In this document: positions 12,901 through 27,327 of the stretch, in pieces
Layout of the letters: every line of letters starts with the position of its first letter
How positions within the stretch are numbered: the first letter of the stretch is position 1
Origin: Actinostola sp. cb2023
Lineage: Eukaryota > Cnidaria > Anthozoa > Actiniaria > Actinostolidae
Assembly: GCA_033675265.1 (NCBI GenBank)
Contig: JAUJYZ010000032.1
Coordinates: 98,501-162,500, forward strand
DNA length: 64,000 nt
Direction of reading: 5' to 3'
Notes under the pieces: generated by a model
The model's input: the letters and a program-made list of their open reading frames with translations, nothing else
Databases searched by the model: none
What the model was told of the DNA's origin: nothing
Made by a program: the position numbers and the translations under genes

Positions 12901-15900
12901 TATTATAGGTAATCGCATGGGGCAGACTAATATTATAGGTAATCGCATGGGGCAGATTAATATTATAGGTAATCGCATGGGGCAGACTAATATTATAGGT
13001 AATCGCATGGGGCAGACTAATATTATAGGTAATCGCATGGGGCAGACTAATATTATAGGTAATCGCATGGGGCAGATTAATATTATAGGTAATCGCATGG
13101 GGCAGACTAATATTATAGGTAATCGCATGGGGCAGATTAATATTATAGGTAATCGCATGGGGCAGACTAATATTATAGGTAATCGCATGGGGCAGACTAA
13201 TATTATAGGTAATCGCATGGGGCAGACTAATATTATAGGTAATCGCATGGGGCAGACTAATATTATAGGTAATCGCATGGGGCAGACTAATATTATAGGT
13301 AATCGCATGGGGCAGACTAATATTATAGGTAATCGCATGGGGCAGACTAAATTAAGGATTAATTTCACACATTTTCAACGTTTCCCAAATACTCTAGTTT
13401 CGTGTTGTTTAGAGATGACCGCTGTCCTTGACAAAAGACGCATTTGTACAGGCTTAGCCTCGATTCAGAAACCAGTCCGTGCAATTCAAAAATGTTTCTA
13501 TTGTTTCATGTCAACTTATTTTCGTGTTCTTGTTGATATTTGTGAATAATTTACACCGACTCGAGGCTAACCCTGTACAAATGCGTCTGATGTCAATAAG
13601 TACAGCGGTTTTACAACATTTTTGTAATGTAATTGTGATGTAGTACATTTCAAATAAAAAATTGTTAAAAATAATAATAATAAATAATAATTCATGATGG
13701 CGTATGAGCGCACACCCTGTGAACTTTTCACTGAGTTTTCACTGAAAAACAACTTTTTGCTGTTTTATTTATCGAAATTGAATGAATTGTGATAAAATTA
13801 AGTTTTTTTTGATGATGCAGCACCATAATGAAGATGGTCGATAATTAATGATACCAGAAGACACAGTCATACCTCGTTGACATTTAATGGATGTTTAGCA
13901 CTCGAGACCTCTTCTACAGCATGTCGTTTAGTAGTTTTAACTTGCACTTTTGGTGACACAGGTGTAACAAAACCATTTGTTCTCATCTTTTGATTAACAT
14001 CTATCTCTTGGTTGTTTTCTTGGTAAATCATGTCAACTAAGCAAGCACCTACAGATGTACACGTATGGAAACATTACTATAAGTGCAATATAAACTCGTG
14101 TTGTGAATGATAAAGACCAAGAGAGCTTCTCATTTCACTGGAGTCTGGTATGGGAGTTTTCACATACGGTTAACCTTATAACCTTCTTTTAGGATGCCTA
14201 TTTTCTTTATTTATTATGCTAGTTTATGTACATGCTTTTGCTGCATTATTGTTGTTAGTTGAATTCATTTTCATCCTGAGTAAACCACTATTGTATTGTA
14301 TGCCCAGAAAATTGAGACCTAGTATTTTTCTACATTCTACATCCTATTCCCCTGGTTTGCTTCAAAAATGTTGAAAGACTGGGTACAATCGTTACAACCA
14401 TTGAGGTAGCAATTCTTACATTTTTACACTATTATCTCCAATTTAAAAACTGTATAGCCTATCCAATGTGCTGGAGAAAGAACACTGAATCCATTCAAGT
14501 GATACTTCCACTAGTATTTCATCGAGGACAAACACCTCGAAAAACCTGTAACTGATTCAGCCAATCGAAACACTCGAACCCAGTCTTCCATCATTTGCCA
14601 CAGACCATTTGGATTTAACCAATATGTAGAAGCGTTGGACACCAGTCTCATATTATTAGCCATTACCTAAACGAGCAGGAGACTGTGAACGAGTTTATTA
14701 GAATTAATGCAATTACGAAATTAAGTTTATGACATGAAACAGAATGTTGAAATTAGCAACTGCAAAGTTTGATATGATTTGAGCGAATTCTGTCGGAACT
14801 ATAAACTTTTGAAATTGTGTTGTCCAGCCAAAATTTTACAGTGAATGTATGGTTTGGCTGGACAACATCAAAAATATACAGAGTTTGTATGGGAAAATAG
14901 ACATCTTTGATGCCCTCTAGCATCGTCAATATTAAGCCGAAGTTCACCAAACTTTCCAGACTAGCTAAGTTTGATCTGCTCTCTCAGAAAATGATACTCA
15001 CTTTTGCTAGTTTCTTATTGAATTAGTTTTACGGACTTGGTCCCAGTCCCCTGCTCGTTTTGGTAATGGCTAATTGGCACTTTGCACAGATGATAGTTAA
15101 GAAATATAAAACACTAGGGGGAGTTTAGAAAAAGTTGAGTGCCGAGATCGCAGAGCTCAAGACTTCTCCCAAACACCTGAGTAAAATAAATACAACTGTG
15201 ACATCATTACCATGCTTGCACAGCCTGATGGAAACACAGGTAACAGCCAATCAGATCACAGAGATTTCTAAATGTATTTAAACTCATCACCAATAGATGA
15301 GCTTGGAGGTAGGAGCCTTATAGGGTGGGGATATGCCAAGACCTACAAGCGGCTACTCACAGTTACCATGGCAACCCAAGACCTACAAGCCAGCGATGCA
15401 AGGTTACCATGGCAACCCTGTACTTACCTGATCATATACTTACCAGTAGGGAGGGAGGGATGGGGCAATAATCCACAATAGCAATGAGTAGTGACAAGCC
15501 GAGATCCGCAACGATCAGCACAATACACAGCAATAAAGCAAGGCAATGATCCACGACGATCACCAAGAATGCAACGCGCAAATACTGAACACATGCGAAC
15601 CCAATGACAACCCCTGGGCCACCCCACACCATATTTCAAGTGAGACTGAACCGCTGGCCAGCATTGATTCGAGTTTAACTATGCCTAAATTGCATTTAGC
15701 CACAATTTTATAATATGGTCTATCATACTTACTCGTATTGTTCATCTGGGATTTGTTTTTCACAGTTAGCTGTTTTTCCATGACAAGTTGAGATAATAAC
15801 TCTGTTCCCTGCATAGAAATGTTACAAATTATAGTTAACATGGACATATTATTTTGTTATTTTACAACTAATAATTCTTAAAGATTGTGTACAATGCTGG

Positions 15901-18900
15901 GTGTTTGTGGGGAGCTGATCAGAAGGCGCCCAAGGCCTAGTTCAAACGCTGTACTTTCCAAGTGCTGTTCTTAATTACGGTACTTCAAAAGAAGCAGCCT
16001 CATTATCTATTGTTTGATGATTATAGCACGACGTCTGAACTAGGCCTTAACTATGTTTAATGAGATTAGTGATAATCATAGTTAACTGGGAGATCAATTA
16101 CTGGCCAGCGGTTATCGCCCAGCGCTGCCAACTGCACAGGTTAGCTCGTGTGCTTTGCCTCGTGGTCCGCCATTGCTCAGCTTGCTTGCCTTTGCTTGCC
16201 GAATTGCTCGACTACCGAAAGATTTCTAGTTCCTGAAGCTCATAAATAATTTAATTTCCTTCTACAAACCGTCCATTTGCCGAGCCTTTTCTCATGGTGA
16301 ATTTAGAATTCCCGGGCCAGCACAGCGGAACAATGCCTAGACAGACTCGAAATAGTCAGGATTCTCTGCCTGGCCAAAACGTGCCTGTCACCGCCGCGAC
16401 ATCTCCTCTTCCCATGGGTTTATCATCGGCTTCAACCGCAGGCGTCTCTGCAGTCTCGGGATCTTCTGGTCGGCCATCCCAAGAAGATTTGATCGCATCT
16501 GTGGTCGAGGCCATCCAAGCTCCCATATCAGCTATGGTCCAAGCTGCCCTGAATTCAGCGGGAATTGGGTCGACTGGTTCTGGTTCCACTTCTTCGTGCG
16601 CCTCTATTCAACCAGGTACGATCTCCGTCGCACAGCCAGGCACTTTGGAATCACAGGCGGCCAGTTTCAGCCAAATTGGGGGCGTTCCAGCTTGGGCTCC
16701 CAGCGCTAGTTTGCCTTCTCTCCCAAGACCCCCTACTGCTCCGCACGTGAGTTCGCCATCGTCAGGTAGGCCGATAACCACTGTCCCCTTGTTTATGTCT
16801 ACTTTTTCTGGCCCTTGTGTACCCACACATATCCCCCCAACTACCACTTCGTCTTCGCTTGGCCAAACGGTGCCTTCCCCGATAGGCTCGTTAGCGAACT
16901 CTGGTCTGACGCTAGACCAGCAACCACAACTACCTTCTCAAAAGTCATTCGTTGTCGGGCCTGGTTATTCCCCAGTTCCTTACAAGGTAGTGTCACAAAT
17001 TATCGCTGGGAAATTTGTTGCATTCGAGGATCTCCTGTCTGAGAACATTCCACAAGATGCCGAACCGCAATAATTGTTGTTTGACGGCCGCCTCATTGTC
17101 ACTGCCCCTGTAAAAAAAACTAAGCGCCAAATTGCAGATATTATCTCCTGGTCGGAAGCATTTTCAATTTATGCCCTTATCTTGTGCACCTATTTTCCCC
17201 ACCGTTGGATCGATTTATGTAAATCCAAACTGCTCATTCTTCGAACCTACCGCAAGTTTGGAGGGCTGGGTTGGTTGAACTATGATAAAGAATTCAGAGA
17301 ACAAGCCGCAGCAGAACGGCTTACTGATTGGTCTGCTATGAACGTTCAGGTGTACAACTTTAATACCGCTGGTGCCCAAGTTCGTCCTCGCCTATTTACG
17401 GCCAGCCCTGATGCAGAGGCCACCGGTCACACATCCGAATCAGTCCTTTGCATTTCATGGAATGCCGGTCGATGTGTGGCCAAGTCCCCCACACGCCGCT
17501 TCCGCCATGCATGCAACAAGTGTGATGGTGATCGCCGCGGTCGCGATTACACCCGCTCCTCTTATGGCTACAACAGAAGACGAGCTCGATCCTTACAGCC
17601 CGAGGACAACAAGCCCAAAAAATGACATTAATTATTCACAGTTTTGAATTACCGTATTTTCCGGCTTATTACCCGCACAGCGTATTACCCGCACCCTCAC
17701 GATTTACGATAGAAATGAAAACAAATCATCAGATTACCCGCACCGGTGTATTACCCGCATCTAATTATAAATTCATACGAAAACATGTATACAGTACCGC
17801 TCAAATGTTTCCGTACTTACTGTAGTAACATCAAGCGTAATGTTCTTTGCACAGTATTGAATTAACAAGACGCTCAATGAGCGTACACTCGGGCTTATGA
17901 AAAGGACAATGTCAGTTGCGTGAGGAGAGACCTGACAATGACTGACAGTTGCGTGACGAGGGAGACTATATGTCTGCCAGATGAAGGGCTATACGATCTC
18001 GATTTACGAACTATTGACCTTGCTTTCCTTAAATGCTTTGATGTAGTTTTGAAGTACGATTTTTACGATTCCTTTTCCTTCTGAATTTTTCAAACGTGGA
18101 ATAAAATAAACATCCATCATGAGTTACTGAAAATAACTCGACTGGCTCGACTGTTTGCATGACTTCTGTACATATAGCTTTCTGTCAATAGATGGAGTTA
18201 TACATGACCGGCGTTGGTCGTGAGTTTAATTATAACAAGAGTCCGCGGAGATCTTTATCTATGAGTCAGACACAATTCTCCCTCGTCATTGAGCGTCTTC
18301 TTCTGTAATAGATCCCTAAAATCTAAGGACGTTTTGATTTCGATTGTATTTTTGCCATTCACTGACCTGTTTTGAGCGTGGAAATTCGGTTTTAAATCAA
18401 CGGTTCTAAAATTAGGTCGCCTAATAGATGTATGACTCAGATAAGGATCACTTTACAACTGTCATCTTACTGAAAAGAACACGAATTTTTCAAACGTGGA
18501 ATAAAATAAACATCCATCGTGAGTTACTGAAAATAACTCGACTGGTTCGATTGTTTGCATGACTTCTGTACATATAGCTTTCTGTCAATAGATGTTGCTA
18601 CATCGCTGGTCGTGAGTTTAATTATAAATACTCAAGGACATAACTGTACACGTAATATTACAATTAAGCAACAAACATCGCATAGCGAGGTCATGTTCAT
18701 TTGCTTTTCAATTCATTTTTGGATATGAGTTCGAGTTCGTGGAAAGGCGTTATAGAACAGCCGATAAAACACGGGCTTTAAACAGGCTCATTTCACAGAC
18801 AAAAGCATACGGCTATTCGTGTGGGCCCACTCTGAAAGATGTCGTTTCATTTATAACAAAAGCAAACGCGCTTAGCTTCATCGTGGAATGATCAACTACA

Positions 18901-21900
18901 ATCCTGAACTTAAAGTGCCTATAACCCCCATTTTGATGTCAATTTCAATAAAAAGTACTTGATTTTATAAGATGTTCTGCGAAAACGATTTTCGATTCCG
19001 AGGAATCCTTGATTTGTTATGAATTTTTGAAAGTAGTTAAAAACGGCTTTTTCCGAGCGGTTGCAGACCCGGGATCAATGATGTTGGGAGACTGGGCCGA
19101 GCTCGGTTGTGACGTCCAGTAGGGACAACAACAACCGAACGTATCCCAAAATCACTAGAACTTCTGAGAGATTTCACTTTATTCAGGTCTATCAGGAGCC
19201 CATATTGAATTTAATTGCGGCATAGAGCAGTACACAGTATTCTATAATCTTACTGTCAATAATAAGCTACATTTTGAGCCCTATATATACGGCTGAACAA
19301 ATTATTATTAATGCAAATGATGGCCGGGTGAATCCCTTTGGCACAACGCTAGCTACAGGACTTCAAAAATTAGATTGATCGCTTGTAAAAAAGTCAACTA
19401 GATGCATGGTTTATGGATGTAACAATTACCCAAACCTTCAAGAAGGTATTGGTCTTCATTTATTCCTATCTCAGGCGATGACCGACCAGCTAAAGGACAG
19501 CGAAATCACTGCGGCGCTGAGACCTAAACTCGATAACGGTGGATTTGTGCCGAACTGTAATAAAAGCTCAAGCTTTTTATCTAATACATATTTTATGTTT
19601 ATACCTATAAAGGTTGCATATCAACACTGCATGGGAGTGAGGTTTATATCACCGAAATACACACAATTAAATTGTTACTGTACGTATACAAGCTGTATTT
19701 CAATCTACAATTCAGTGTATTCGATCCCAATAGCTAGCATTCAGCATTGTTGTATGTGGATTCTCTGACATCGCTATTTATTACCGACATACTCAGTGGG
19801 TTTATCTGAAACAAAAAAGAAGAGTAATAATTGTTCTTTTGTTATAGACCGGGTATAGAATTTATTGAAAAATACTTCGTATTTTAACATGATAATATAA
19901 AGTAAATATCGCAAATAAATGTGTTCACTGTTTTTAATTCTATCTTTATTGTAAATCACAGTTGTCATCTCTCCGTTGTTGGTTCTGTAGTACAATACAC
20001 TTCTCAGGCAGACACTAAAATACGGCTGCGAGGGAGACTAACAACGTAATAGACCCAAATAACGACTATGGACTATTATAAAATTGTTATTGTTTACGGA
20101 CATACGGCAAATAAATGTGCAAAAAGTGATTGTACACAAGAAATTATAAAAATTATCCTCAGTTACCCTTAGAAATATAGTAGAGGTAAAACAGTTTCAT
20201 GTACGGAATTCGACCCAAACGGGACTTCACATAAATATAGAGTCATATGTACATGCATGTATACATGCATAGCTGTATACGTACCGTACGTCGATATGAT
20301 GAATATACGATGAATATGTCCGATGTGTTAGTTTTCTTGTATCATGGACACTTGTATTGCTCATACAACATATTGTCTTCGTGTTATCTGTTTTCCCAGA
20401 CTGTTTTCCATGATTATTTATGCTTTTGATCGATGACTTCAGTACTGGATAGTGAACCCGCGGGGTGTAAACATACTTCACCGACCTGAGTTTCACGTTC
20501 ATAATGCAGGCCGTAAAGACTATATTTTATACTCGTACTTGCTCTCTAGTAGCCATTATAAGGATATGGATTACTTTTCAAGGGATCCTAATCGTTTTTC
20601 TGTCGTTCAATGCTCGAAATTCAGAAGCAAAAGTCCTTGTTCTTTGGATAAAATTCCTAGTATACATATGTGAAATTGGAAGCCGCTTTCGAGTGGTTCC
20701 CTAGTAGACGTCACTCGACCCAGTCTTCAAAAAGACAAGTGGGACCTCAAAATAAATATTTCAAAAATTCATAACAAATCAAGGATTGCTCAGAATCGAA
20801 AATCTTTTTCGCAGAACATCTTATAAAATCAAGTACTTTTTATTAAAATTGACATCAAACTGGGGGTTATAGGCACTTTAATAGCTTGAAGATCTATGAT
20901 GAGAAATCTTGAAACTCGATAGGATCAAATACATCGCATTCTTCGCATTTTTTTGTCATTCCTTCACCTGAAAAAAATAAAATAAAAAAAAATAAAAAAA
21001 AGAAAGTGTATTTTCTAACTCGGGCTTCCTTTGGAAGGGCCCGAGTAATTAGAAGAAATCAAACCTATTGTAAAGTATTTAAAGATACATGCAGCTTCTT
21101 TCATGTAAAGGCGAAAGTTTAAATGAACTCTTGAAATCACGATCCAATGCAATCCTACGACTGATTCAAAACAAAACATCTTTTATACCAGGCGTCTTTC
21201 TCATCAACTTTCGGCATTATCAGTTCTAAAATCTAATGGTTCGTTAGTGCACGTGGGAATGTTATGTTTGAGACACTTGATTGACACATGTGTGAGCATG
21301 TGAAAATCACGCTGATTCTTTTGAAGAGAACTTTAGCATAAATTTCAATCATCGTAGACTATTCATAATGTGAGTATTTCTTGTTCGTTAGATGTGAATG
21401 TTTACGGCTTCATATTTCTGCTGTATTCGAATCAGTTCTAATCTCGAAAGAACATGCGAAATATTTAACTTACAATCAAAGGAAACACTTTGACATTTAC
21501 GTATCAAAAACTTTGTATTTGAATTCCCAGTGACAAAACTTAGCACCTTCAAAAATACAATGACAAACAAATCAGTCCATTACCCGCACCGGTCTATTAC
21601 CCGCACCTTGCTTGAATAATGGATAAATCAACAGATAACCCGCGGGTAATACGCCGGAAAATACGGTACTGACTCTACCTCCAGTCTTGTTCGCTATTAT
21701 CGATACCACAAGTTATTGAATGTATACATGTTCCTGTTATGGATGTTTGCCCACTGTCGGTAAATGCACTGTGTAACATTATGACACTGCAATTGATCTT
21801 GGGGTCAGCTCATTTGTCAATTTAATTGTTGATGCTATAGTTATTGTATCACGTTCCTGTTGCATGGTGCTAGTTCACCTACCTCAGTTAATGCATTTTG

Positions 21901-22303
21901 ACATTATCGATTCCACATTATTGGTTACTTACAATGTACATGTATGTCCCATTTGATTCATTCTTACGAATGTGAATTACAGCTATTTGAACCTAATTCA
22001 CTGCGTAGTTATCTAATACTAACTAAACAAATTCATTGCAGGTTCACCTGGATCCCTCCCGGAAATTTCTCAAATTTGTCATCTCAATTTTGATAAGTTT
22101 GCTTCAGAGCTAAGGTCTCACCCGGACCAGGAAAAAGTGGCCTATATCCTCCAGGGTATTGCCGAAGGCTTCCACATTGGTTTTCAGGCTCCTGTCAAAC
22201 TTAAACAGGCCCACAAGAACAAACCATCAGCATACGAGCATGCGGAGGTAATGGATGCTTACCTGAGCAACGAAGTGAAGCTTGGTCGAGTGGCAGGCCC
22301 ATT

Positions 22304-22347
<44 letters not shown>

Positions 22348-25300
22348 ATTACAGCCGCTTCATATAAGTAGTTTCGGTGTAATACCAAAGAAGGGACAAC
22401 CGGGGAAGTGGCGTCTCATCATTGATCTGTCTTCCCCCTTCGGCTATAGTGTTAACGATGGCATTGACCCTGAGTCCTGGTCACTGCAATACATAAAAAT
22501 CGATGACGTTGTCAACATGCTTATCAAATTTGGAAGAGGTGCTCTCTTGGCCAAGTTCGATGTTGAGTGTGCCTTTCGAAACATCCCTGTGCATCCAGCA
22601 GACCGCCACTTGTTGGGAATGAAATGGAGGTCTAAGTTCTTTGTCGACTTAATGTTGCCATTCGGACTGCGCTCAGCCCCCTGCATCTTCAACTCAGTGG
22701 CTGTTATGGTAGAATGGATTCTGAAGAATAATTATCAAATAGAGGACATACTGCATTATTTGGATGACTTCATCTTAGATGGGCCACCCGAGGCACCACG
22801 TTGTGCACTCCATCTGGATTTAGCTCTTTCTATAGTCAAGGCACTGGGTCTACCACTTCATCCCCAAAAATGCGTGGGGCCTGCAACCTGCATGGTCGTT
22901 CTGGGAATAGAGCTGGACTCAGTTGCCCAGATAGCCCGACTCCCCTCGGACAAACTAGCAGCAGCTCGCCAACTACTGAACGTTTGGTCAGGGCGGAAGT
23001 GGTGCCTCAAGAGAGATCTTCAATCCCTGATCGGGTTACTACACCACGTATGCAAGGTTGTCTGGCCAGGCCGAACTTTTATTCGGTGCATGATTGACCT
23101 ACTGAGCTGTTTCCGTAATGACAACCACCCCGTCCGACTCAACGCGGAATTCAAAAAGGACTTGCAATGGTGGATTGAATTCATCGGTCAGTGGAACGGA
23201 ATCAGTTTCTTTCAGTTACCTGGACTGGAGCCTTTGCCTCAATTTTATATCGGTTCTGATGCCTCAGGATCCAAGGGGTACGGTGCATACATGGAGTCTC
23301 AATGGTTCAACGGTAAATGGCTTCCACACCAGATGGACCTCTCAATTGCTTACAAAGAGTTATTCCCAGTTGTCATCGCCGCCCACATTTGGTGCACTCG
23401 ATGGTATCGCAAACGAGTCCTATTTAGGGTCGATAATGAAGTGGTAGTGTATCTATTGAATTCGAGAACCTCTCGAGACCCCAATATTATGCATTTACTG
23501 AGAAGTCTGCTGTTGCTTGCAGCTCGCCATAACTTCTCTTTTGCAGCAGTGCATGTGCCAGGTGTGGAGAATGGTATAGCTGATGCCTTGTCACGTTTTA
23601 ATTGGCAGGCTTTCCGCAAGTTGGCCCCAACAGCAAAGAAGTTTCCAGTGTCAATGTCCCACCAGTTAATTGTTCAGCTGTCTCACGTAATTTAGAGTCT
23701 CGCTGCCATGCGCTTATGTACCATGGACTGGCTATCTCAACACGACGAAGCTACTCTAGTGCTCAGGAAAGGTTTATCAACTTCTGTTATATGAGTGCAT
23801 GCTTGAATTCTCACGGCTCCCACTTTCCTACAGACGAATGGACTTTGTGCTTATTTGTCACCTTTCTAGCCGAATCTCTACGCCATGCCTCAATCAAAGT
23901 GTATCTGTCGGCAGTTCGCTCTCTTCACATCGATCATGGTTTTCCCGATCCACTAAAAAACTGCTTGCAGCTTCAGTGCGTTTTAAGTTGGGTGAAACGC
24001 CTTCAAGGAGCAAAAAGTTATAATCAACGTCTTCTAATAACAGCAGACATTTTAAACTTAGTGCTTTCTAGCTTGGATCTGTCAAGCTACAATGACTCCA
24101 TGTTCTGGGCAGCATGTACTTTAGCCTATTTTGGATTTTTGAGGTCCGCTGAGTTTACCGTACCTTGCCTCTCTTCCTTTAATCATACAACTCACATAAC
24201 AGTAGCCGACATCGCAGTTGATTCTTTGACGAACCCCTCATGCCTTCAAGTCACAATAAAAGCTTCAAAGACTGATCCATTTCGCCAAGGGTGCTCTATC
24301 TATATTGGTGAAGGTAACCGTCCTCTATGTGCTGTTCAAGCCATGGTGAGTTACCTATCGTTAAGGGGTGACAGACCGGGGCCCTTATTCCTGCTCTCCA
24401 ATGGGCAGCCATTGACAAGAGACTTGGTTACTCAGCGGTTGAGGTCTATTATTCAGAATTGGTGCTGCAACTATGGCAGCACAAACCGGTATCCCAGATC
24501 ACTTGATTCAAATTCTCGGCCGCTGGAAAAGTGATTGCTATAAACGTTACATACAGACCCCGAAAGAGGTGATTGCGAGCACAGCAAAGAAATTATCCTA
24601 ACATTGGTAAGTCATTCTATTGATGTTGCCGTGCATTTGCTCGATAGGATGCTTCATGTATAGCCTATTGCTGCTGTATTTGCCTTATATATGATAGCAG
24701 TATTAGCCTTGCCCGCTTGCTAACTTTTTTATGCTGTATTTGCCTTATATATGATAGCAGTATTAGCCTTGCCCGCTTGCTAACTTTTTTATCTCAGCTT
24801 CTCCGCTTAGAGGGTACTGGTGCCGCCAGTTCTTGGAGTCCTAGTTGGGAGGTTAGTCGGCCATGGCCTTCCCGCCACAGTCCTACTATCTCCAAGCAAC
24901 CGCCCGGTAGCTTGTAGGTTGTGTTTGGGGGTAGACCCGTGGCTTGGTTGCCATGGTTACCTCCTTAGCTGCATGTTGCTGGCCATAGCTGGACCATTGC
25001 ATTGCCTTTGCATAAAACATGGCACCTACCCTCCATACAATTTGATAGACAAGTTAACATACCTTTAAGAACTGTGCAGACAGGCAGTCATTAACGTCTG
25101 CAACACCTTTCAGCTTGTATAGTTTGGCAAATGCGTTGTAATTGTACAACTCGCTCGAGAGCTGTACAATCTGGAACTGTTGTAGGACTTCAGTGTTACC
25201 AAAGTCAATAAAATGAACCTTGACCTACAAAAAAAAGGTACTCTTAGAGAACAAAGAACAACAACATAACAATAATTATATAATAATAATAACATTGGTG

Positions 25301-27279
25301 CTAATCATCCTTCGAAATACACGAAGGACGCAACTCAACGTGGCTGAGTCCAAGGCATATGTACATGTAAAGGTGCACAAAATGCAATGCGGCAGCCACC
25401 ATACGACCCATAACTGACCACGGTTCACAGCTCAGATCAAAATATTGTTCGTTTTAACTGAGAAAAAACCTAGAAGCAATAGAGAGAACGAACTAAGAAA
25501 CTCCAACTCACATGAAGCGCCCGGTCCGTGAATTGAATCAGGGACCTCAGAGGTGAGAGTGCTCTCGACCACCCTTGCTTCCCATGTACTGAAGACAAAA
25601 ACTCTCATCCCTTCCACCCTCATTAAACAGATCACACAACTGGAAAGTCATTTGTTGTAAATGTCCTCTGCAGTCTTGGCTTGTTGCTTTTAACAGCAAG
25701 AACATTAAACCGGTGTACATGTACAGTACCGATCGAAACTAACCTCAAACGCACATTTGTTTTGCGTTAACTCCAAACGCACGCAAAGTTTGCCAGGGTT
25801 TGCTTTACGTTTGTTTGGAGTTCACTCAGAACAAACGCGTGCTCGAGAAGAACAAAGTAAACAAACCCGAGCCGAAGGTCGAACGAACGTAAATGAATAT
25901 GTTAATTGCAAAGGAAACTAAAGGAAGATTTCTGGTTCGGAATTGTCATATTTGTAGATATTTGGAGGGATTAAATTGCAATTTCTCAATAAGGAAATTT
26001 TTTTCTTGATCTTCGACTGGTACATTTCCCTTTTCGGACTTTGAAGAGCAAACTTTGCGAAGCCATTCGCTACGATCCGCCATTACTCCCTTGTCATCTG
26101 ATTAGCAGTTTCTTTGTGTGACGTAACGTGACAGATCTCGGCGCCAAGTGTCTAGTCGATGTCTAGTTGTTTGTGTTCCTTTCATTCTATGCGAAAACAT
26201 CGTCATCTTTTATCTAAAGTGTCCTCGAATTTATGTCCTTTAGCAATGCGATTTCGACACAGAAAGACACAGAAATCGCTTTTAGTTTAGGATTATTTTG
26301 CTCTCTTTCAGCATGCTGAGGTGTGTTTGATTTTGTGTATTTTGTGCGTGCATTATTTTGTACATTTATGGTATTAACTTGAAGTACTGAATTATTGTAT
26401 TATTGTATTACATTGTAAGCTTAATATATTTAACGATGTTTGAATGCTTTCGAACATGAAATCCATGAGAGTTTCATTTGGGTTTGCTTTGCGTTCATTT
26501 AGTAAATGCTAAACAAACGCAAACATCGTCAGGGTTTGCTTTGCATTTGTTTTGCGTTAACTCCAAATGCACGCTGACGTTTCTTTTGCGTTAACATATG
26601 ATAACTTCGCGTTTGAGGTTAGTTTCGATCGGTACTGTATATAACTGTTCAACCATACCTCCTCACTGCTGACTATCTGAAGGACCTTGCACCGGTACCA
26701 TTGTTCATCTCCAACATAAACTCCACCATAGATCTACAAAATTAATGTCATATAAGTACTAACTACACTTAGCAAGTTACTACAAGAACAACTAGGAATA
26801 ATCTAATGGTGAAACTTTTCAAATGCACAATATTATAGGTAATACTATCAATTATCATATGACCCGTATTTCCCCGTGCGCACGATCTTAATAAAACCTT
26901 CGGAGAAAGTCACGTGATTGGGCAGATACGGATTTTTGGAGCTGGTCCGTACAAAGCCGTATCCGACCCCGGCCCCGATTGTTGTCAGGACATTTTTTAT
27001 ACATTTTTTGCAAAAGTTATTTTTTAAATGTGGACGACTTGAAAAGTGAAAAAAAAAGTGAAAAAAAAAAATTGGTTCTTATCAGGAGTAATCGCGCATT
27101 TGTGTTCACTTTTTCTTGGCTGTGAATGATTTTAGTACCAATTAAAATGGTCCATATGAAAGGGTCATATGATAAAATGCTTATTGACTGAGTTAGGTCG
27201 GGCCGGACGGGAAAATATTTGGCTCTCGGTCATTCTGTACGGACCTCGCTGCGCTCGGTCCGTACTTCCATGACCTCGA

Positions 27280-27327
<48 letters not shown>

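Larger units (their letters stand above)
17652..21666. mobile_element. 4 kb TA-flanked DNA transposon (non-coding) inserted in the retroelement
   Basis: Terminal repeats CCGTATTTTCCGGC and GCCGGAAAATACGG flanked by TA on both sides. Subterminal ATTACCCGCACC repeats occur at both ends (17670-17760 and 21575-21650). The TA target fits the IS630-Tc1-mariner group (pogo/Tigger-like termini), but no transposase is seen. A direct repeat of about 130 bp lies at 18080-18225 and 18488-18620. A second element is nested at 18914-20877. Confidence 0.8.
16080..25000 (+). mobile_element. DIRS/Ngaro-type tyrosine-recombinase retroelement, degenerate
   Basis: Gag-like frames (16294-17625), a reverse transcriptase/RNase H frame (about 22060-23695) and a tyrosine recombinase (23602-24602) lie in this order on the plus strand, antisense to STK31. 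There is no integrase or LTR, as expected for DIRS-order elements. Outer ends are not sharply defined. Inverted fragments near 15310-15420 and 24900-24970 (accatggcaacc against ggttgccatggt) may be part of the termini. The copy is dead: it has a 4 kb transposon insertion, a frame change at a 43-base C run and a deletion/frameshift in the recombinase. Confidence 0.85.

Noticed and set aside
11846..13350. CRISPR-like array with 30-bp repeat
   Set aside because: There are no variable spacers; repeats are head-to-tail, and the context is animal nuclear DNA.
11824..13549. Two overlapping ORFs of more than 500 aa (MGQTNIIGNR and LVCPMRLPII repeats)
   Set aside because: They are a by-product of a stop-free 30-bp tandem repeat and lie inside an STK31 intron; no flanking coding sequence is recognisable.
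16294..24602. Retrovirus or LTR retrotransposon
   Set aside because: There is a tyrosine recombinase instead of a DDE integrase, no LTRs, and the RT motifs are of the DIRS/Ngaro type.
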